Source: Globodera rostochiensis
Taxonomy: Eukaryota; Nematoda; Chromadorea; Rhabditida; Heteroderidae
Assembly: GCA_018350325.1 (NCBI GenBank)
Contig: JAEVLN010000006.1
Span: 1,998,693 to 2,062,692, forward strand
DNA length: 64,000 bases
Direction of reading: 5' to 3'
Shown here one piece after another: positions 58,401 to 64,000 of this stretch. The stretch's first letter is position 1; the number at the start of each line of letters is the position of its first letter. Under the pieces are notes generated by a model, which was given only the letters and a program-made list of their open reading frames with translations, was not told the origin of the DNA and did not search any database. The translations under genes and the position numbers were made by a program.

Positions 58401-61400
58401 TCGTTTTTAGCGTCGTCCCCATCCCGAAGCATTTTGAGGCCTGGACATTTTGCCAAATTTATTAACATTGTCAGTATCGGCATTTAGGTGAACGTTTGAT
58501 AGAAATCTGACGACATTTTCGTGGACTTTTCGGGGTCAGGATTCTCTGAAAACCCCGAGGCCAGAATCTATAATCATTTTTTTATTACTTATCATTTTAA
58601 AACAATAGTTTCATCAGTCAATGATGTTCAGGTGCATGCCGAACTTCTTCAACTGGCCCGTCTGCGAGGAGTGCAATTGCCATCCGAGCGGTGTGGTGCC
58701 GGAGTTTGCTGGCTGCGACAAGGTGCCACCGGGCGAGCTGTGCACGTGCCGCGCCAATGTGCAGGGCCGAACCTGCTCCCAGTGCAAGCCGAACACCTGG
58801 GACCTGCAGGCGCACCACCCCAAGGGCTGCGTGGGTAAGCAGCATTGAGCGAGAAAATTCAGTTGAAAAAAAAGAAATAATGGCGTACAGACCCGATGCA
58901 ATAACTGACTTTAAACTTAACCGATGCAGACTTTCTTAAAAAAAATTCGAAAGCTCTCGTCGAGATAAAGCTATCGTTAAGCTAAAGTTTTGCGATTTGA
59001 CAAATCTCAAAAAAGTTATGCTTAGAAAACCCCAAAATCAAAATTTTAAATTAAACTTTCTGCCAATTCTTTTTTTTGAGACTTGTAAAATCGAAAAGCT
59101 TTAGCTTAATAATAGCTTTCATCTCGACAAGTTTTTAGATAGTCTGAATCGGTCAAGTTTAAAGAACAGTTAATGGTCCCGGTCTGTATTCGGGACCAGC
59201 TTCTGCATTCGGGTTCGATAGTCCAAACAAAAAACAATTCAAAATCTTCAGACTGCAACTGCAACATGACTGGCACGCTGTCGTTGTTCAACTCGTGCGA
59301 TCAGTTGTCCGGCCAATGCCAATGCAAGCGTTTTGTGTCCGATCAAAAGTGCGATTTGTGTGCCGACGGCTTCTACAACATTCGGGCCGACTCGCATGTT
59401 GGATGCGAGCCGTGCAATTGCGACGTTGGCGGTGCCATCGGCATCGCGTGCCACCAGGTGAGGGGTTTGTTTTGGTGAATTGTTGCCAATTTTTGGAGAG
59501 ACATCTCATCTATTTACCTACTTCACTAATTTTAATTTTAATTTCGCGAAATGCTAATGAACCCTTCAGAAAATGTTGTTATTATCTTTTTGAAAAAATA
59601 TTTTTGTTACTGTTATTAATAGGGCTCCGATTTATATGGAAATCCATATTTTTTTTTTTGCAAACTTGAAACGGCTTCTAAATGCCATAAATAGTGTTTT
59701 TAGCTTTGGTTGGAGCGTCTAGAGCCCATTTTATAATCCAAATTTTTCCATATTTTGTGATTTTTCAAAAATTACTTAACAAAAATGCAATAAAAACGAA
59801 AAATACACCCCCTAAAGATCGACTTTTTCAAATTTTTCAAAAAATGCACCCCTAAAAATTGACTACCAACAAATTGAAAATTTTTATTGCTCTTATTACT
59901 TCTATTAGGAAATCTTGCCCATTTTTTGCAATATTTTAAAAATTTTTTATCCATGTCCATATTATGCAATTTTTGTCCATATTTTGCAATTTTTTATCCA
60001 TATTTTTTGCCATATTTCGAGATTTTTTATCCATATAAATCGCAGCCCTATTAATATATGTTTCAAAGATTTCTCAGAATATTTTTGTCGAAATATTTAA
60101 TTCAATTTAAAAATGGCGTTATATGTGTAATTTTCAGGAAACCGGTCAGTGCCATTGCCGTCCGCGTGTCGGAGGACGTCGTTGTGACAAGCCCATCCAG
60201 AACCATTTCTTCCCAACACTTTGGCACAATCGGGTCGGTTAAAAAAACAATTCAATTCTTTTTATATTTTAAAAATGTCCAAATTTATCGCATAACACAC
60301 AAATTACGGTGAGAGATTTTGCAGAAAAACGGGCAAATGGAATACAGAATTTGGGAAAATTTGGGGGTACTGTATCACAGAGGTTGAAAGGTACTGTATC
60401 GAAAGACTTAAAATTTTTTGTTCGGAATGTTTGGTTTTCAAATTGAGAAAAGTTTTTAAACTGCATGTCTGGTCCTCCTCCGTCGTCCATCTGTTCATTT
60501 TGCGATGCTTGATCTAGGTTTAAAAAATTGTAAAAATTAAAAAAAAACAAAGTTTTTCTCAACTGGAAGTCGAAGGTGGCCTTTCTGTTCACTTTCCGCT
60601 TCACAATCACCACAACAATGAGCACAGCGAAGCTGATCAGCAGCACAGCGGCGAGCACAGAGATGCAGAATGCCACTGCCATGGCGTGCAAACAATTTTG
60701 TGCCATTCGGCCCTCCGGGTCCTCCTGCTCTGTCAGCTGGGTGATCATCTCGCCCTTCAATTTGGTGCCAATTCAGTGAATGGCATGCCATGCCAAATAA
60801 ATTAGATTCAAAAATGGCAACAACAAAAAACGAAATGCCAAGTTAGAAGAAGTCATAATTTTGTTACTCGCTCTTGTTGAAGCTCAAGTGCCTTCTCAAT
60901 GGCACTGTCCATCAGTCGACGGTCCGCGCTGCCTCCCTCGTAGATTGCATCCATCATTTCCAAGCTGGTCACCAAATCCATCTACATAGAAAAAAAAAAC
61001 CAATTTTTCTATTCAAAAAAATACTAGGCTTAATTTTGATGTTCTGCTACATCAAAAAACAATTTTTTGAAAATTTTCTGGCCAAATTTGAGCACATTGT
61101 CTCCGGTGCCGTTCCTTTTCGTCATCCATTGGGGCTGTCCGTTGCCAAAAATGCCCCTCTTTTGGCGTCCACAAATTGGCGGGCTCAGCCCTTGGCATTC
61201 GTTGTTGGCACGCTTGCACAACTCCACTGAGCACTGGTAGTTTAGCACTGTTGTGTCGCTGAACTTGTAGCCGAACGTCTCCACGTAGGCCTAATTTTTT
61301 TTGGGTAGTAAAAATTTTTTTTTGTTTATTTTCATTTCTTCGCCTTGGAACCATTTTTTTCGGAATTTTTTTTTTGTTTGAAAATTTAAAATTTTTTATT

Positions 61401-63875
61401 TCCGTTTGGCCAAAATCCATTTGCGATTTCCTGGTCAAAACCCGGTACTTTGGTCCCGTAAAAAAGCCATTTTCACAAATTCTGACCTATCTATTATAAT
61501 ATTCTATGCTTCAGCGTAGACTTCTGGAAACATTTCCCATAAAAATTGTCCAAAATTTTTTTTTCTACATCTAGATCTATTTTGCATATATTTTATATAT
61601 ATCCAACGCTCACAATCTTTTTTTCTCGAACATAGACGACGTCCGGTTGAATTACCGGATCAATAGCACATCCATCAACGTCCAGCTTTGAAAATTTTTG
61701 AAAATTTTTGCATTTTTCACCATTTTTTTTTTACCAAATCGAATTTGGAGCCTCGTCCATCATCCACGGCACAGGAATGGACCAAAAATCCATATGCCGG
61801 ATCGTCACATTGCCAAACATGGAAAATCTTATCGCCCACCTTTCCAAGCCTAAGGTGTGCAGGCAATTATACAAAATTTTTATTTTTTTTTAATTTAAAA
61901 AAATTGCCATTACCGTACCCAAAAATGCGTAACTTACTGTACTGGAGGTCCTTCCGGCGATTGGGCATGGATGGAATACAAACAGGAGGGTGTTTTTGCA
62001 GTGTCTACACATAGAATGTGCAATTTTTAGAAATTTTCAATTTTTAAAAAATGAAAATTTTGCTAAAAATTTGACCTAGCAACTCCGTGGTGGCGACTAA
62101 GTTCACGTCAATTGCGTTCGTCAGCGTTTTGATGTTGCGGAAGAAGCACATGCATCGGTAGGCGCGGTCAGAGCGTGTCACGAATGTGCCATGAAAAGAC
62201 ACGACAATGGTCAACGACAGCATCATGCCCTCCAGGGAGCCGGTGACGCGTTGCCGTTGCACTGCAAAATGGCACAAAAACAAAATTTAGAGTTCAAAAA
62301 TGTAAATCGTTTTTATTTTAAATTATGAAATAATTGGTAAATATTTCGTCATTCATAAAATGAGTTGTGCCACGAACTGGTGCAATCCCCGTTCTGGATC
62401 ATCATTGAAAATTTGGATTGGTCCGAATTAGATGCAAAATTCCTTGCACATCGCTCATCGTCTGCCATGCCTTGCACGTAAACTCGGCCTTAAAAATTTA
62501 AAGAAAATTTGAAAACCAAAACAAAATTCGGCACTCGAATGGTTTAAAAAAGGTGGCACCAAAAATCAGATTCAAAAACAACATTTTTGGCACATACCGT
62601 TGAATGGCTTCTTGGTCTTGAAGGTCAGTGAGATCATTGTCTCTTCGCACTCCACCACCGGATCGCCGACCAGCTCGTTGTCGATGTCGTTCATTCTGGC
62701 ATTTGTGGTGGCTGACCAACATCCGTTTGGCAAAAGGAGGAGCAGTAACAGCACCAGCAGCAGATGCACCATTTCTCGTGTCCGACATGTACTGGCAGCA
62801 TATTCAGCTAGCAACATTTTTTTTTGTTGTTGTAATCTGGGCGAATTTTACGGACAAAATTTTGTAAAATTTTTATTAATCTACTAAAAAATTTTTGCAT
62901 GATCAAGCAGCAACAGCAGAGCAGAGCTGTTGCTGTACCAAAAATTAAATGGAAATGCATGCAAATGGAATAATTGTTCATTTTCGTTGACGATTGACGA
63001 ACAATTGGATTGAGAAGCATCGCAAATTCCTTCGTGGATATTTGGGGGGGGGGGGGTTGTCGCTGTAGGGGATTAATGTGGATGCTCTCCGGGCATATCA
63101 ATCGGGAACATCTCGTCGTCCGTCCCCGATTAAAAGATGCCCTCCCATATTGCGCGCATCCATGCAAAAATGTCGTTTTTGTTGCGTAAAGCGTGAACAT
63201 TGTTTTGAGAAATGGAAGACGGACAATAAATTCAGAACAAAATTACAAGTCAAAAAAAATAAATATGGTCAAACGCCGTGGGTGAAATTGTTAAAAAAAA
63301 ATTTAAAGAATGAGAAGTCCGAAGAAAAATCCTACAAAAACTTTTTATATATGTATTAGTGGCCTGAAAAAAATAAGGAAAAATGGGAAAATGTGAATGG
63401 AAGATGTTTTAAAACATTTCCGAAAATTCATGAGTATTATATATAAAAAATAAAAAATCAAGAAAATAGTTAGAGACTAGGCCCTAAAATTTTTTGCAAT
63501 TTTTAGAGGTTAATGAAGAATTCAAGAAAATTATAATCGAATCAAATATTCTAGTACGAGGCAGAAGATGGTCGTTTGCCGGACGGCAAGAATGTTCGCT
63601 ATGCCATCGACGCCAACGAGTTCCGCAACTTTTCCTGGCGAGGCTTCGTGGTGTTCTCGACAATTCAGGAAGGTTGGATTTGTTTAGAATTTTAATGGCA
63701 CTCATCGCTTATCTTTCAATTTTATTTTAATTTGTCTTCAACAATTTAGAGATTGTGCTGGACGTGAACATCCACAAGTCGTCGGTGTACAAACTGTTGG
63801 TGCACTATCGCAACCCGACCGAGGTGAACGTGGAGCTGGAGGCCAAGCTAGTCCCGGTGCACACCCAAACATCAG
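52423..63875 (+). CDS. laminin alpha chain, N-terminal part (continues past window)
   Basis: Basement-membrane subunit; the domain order points to an alpha chain of the EPI-1/LAM-3 type. Exons: 52423-52614, 52705-52774, 53134-53237, 53293-53445, 53805-53946, 54587-54856, 55005-55121, 55183-55364, 55495-55619, 55772-55950, 56374-56467, 56950-57131, 57540-57703, 58000-58173, 58632-58834, 59252-59457, 60138-60233, 63555-63672, 63750-63875. A signal peptide ([17 protein letters not shown]) precedes the LN domain ([29 protein letters not shown]). [12 protein letters not shown] opens a run of laminin EGF-like repeats (for example [28 protein letters not shown]). [11 protein letters not shown] and [11 protein letters not shown] lead into the alpha-specific IV-like domain with [16 protein letters not shown]. 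The second intron position (52615-52704, 90 bp) would also read through in frame. The last visible junction CAG/GCAAAT may be a GC donor. A ZP gene is nested in the intron 60234-63554. Confidence 0.95.
54050..54600. repeat. GGGGTCGGGG-word element in a laminin intron
   Basis: CTCCCCGACCCCTCGGGGGCGG at the left and GGGGACCCTCGGGGCGGGG at the right bracket AT-rich DNA. The word family is that of 7488-7650 and 40653-40765. Probably a TIR element; the ends are not fixed. Confidence 0.5.
56621..56888. mobile_element. hAT-like element (268 bp), TAGAGACCGG family, with nested insertion
   Basis: Inverted ends TAGAGACCGG and CCGGTCTCTA with an exact 8-bp duplication ATAATAAT (56613-56620 and 56889-56896). 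Body words ACCCAAAACCAAAA. Inside sits 56683-56843, a CAGGCGTGTGCACG element built of GGATATCCGCGGATATATCC words, with near-duplicated flanks ACAAAAAC and CAAAAAAC. It lies in a laminin intron. Confidence 0.92.
60495..62772 (-). CDS. cuticlin-like ZP-domain membrane protein, nested in laminin intron
   Basis: Exons in transcription order: 62772-62598, 62488-62378, 62261-62076, 62004-61938, 61849-61735, 61685-61614, 61290-61051, 60981-60868, 60754-60564, 60513-60495. All phases match: 429 aa. An in-frame ATG at 62817 would add 15 residues, but the one at 62772 begins the signal peptide ([20 protein letters not shown]). The ZP domain follows the nematode cuticlin pattern: [99 protein letters not shown] furin-type site RQKR follows CGLSPPIC-like Cys residues; a membrane helix ([19 protein letters not shown]) and short basic tail end it. 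Such proteins polymerise in the cuticle after cleavage. The 3' end rests on a weak donor. Confidence 0.9.
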
Positions 63876-64000
63876 GCAAATTAATTTTGTGAAATAATTA
63901 TAATACATATTTAAAAACTAATTTACAAGAATTGAAAAAATTATTTTGTTTTTAAATTTACTAAATATTTAAAATCCCAACTAATTAATTATCTCAAGGG

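Overview
The window is eukaryotic: AT-rich, with small GT-AG introns, no bacterial-style gene packing and a very dense load of non-autonomous transposons and tandem repeats. Gene content points to a nematode. It holds a laminin alpha chain, a cuticlin-like ZP-domain protein, a sigma-type glutathione S-transferase relic, the mitochondrial helicase Twinkle, and several secreted or membrane families with signal peptides. Two places call for GC-AG introns. A parasitic tylenchid such as a cyst nematode is my best guess, but that is inference and no species marker is visible.

Layout. 1-2 kb: a G-rich minisatellite split by a hAT-like element, then a broken GST gene on the minus strand. 2.3-12 kb and 23-25.4 kb: four paralogues (A 2371, B 5473, C 10122 minus, D 23985) of an unrecognised family: signal peptide, about 130-residue helical domain, RRRKR-type basic site, variable linker, two C-terminal membrane helices. 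C and D sit on the arms of a large inverted duplication (about 9.66-12.44 kb and 23.05-25.86 kb). Between the arms lie a MULE/FLYWCH transposase relic, several TIR elements, a tRNA-like sequence and a secreted protein kinase gene (15264-20758, minus; eight exons, 426 aa when one GC-AG intron is allowed).

27-39 kb: a short 52-aa gene, a Pro-rich unidentified gene, and Twinkle (30714-39069; 22 phase-consistent exons, 565 aa, including a 21-base microexon). 39-43 kb: transposon-rich, with one unidentified gene fragment. 43.5-49.6 kb: two clear paralogues and a related-looking third exon of a secreted family; a 26-bp minisatellite has grown out of the exon/intron junction of the second copy. 52.4-64 kb: laminin alpha, whose large intron after the LE repeats contains a complete ZP-domain gene on the opposite strand (60495-62772; ten phase-consistent exons, 429 aa).

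The most unusual layer is the transposon population. At least nine elements have terminal inverted repeats and exact 8-bp target duplications, as in hAT elements. Several with different outer sequence share internal modules: a GGCGGTGCC/GGCGCCGCC hairpin behind a G-run, and a tRNA-like box A/box B segment. The outer parts are built of short iterated words that differ from family to family. This looks like a modular set of MITEs, some nested three deep.
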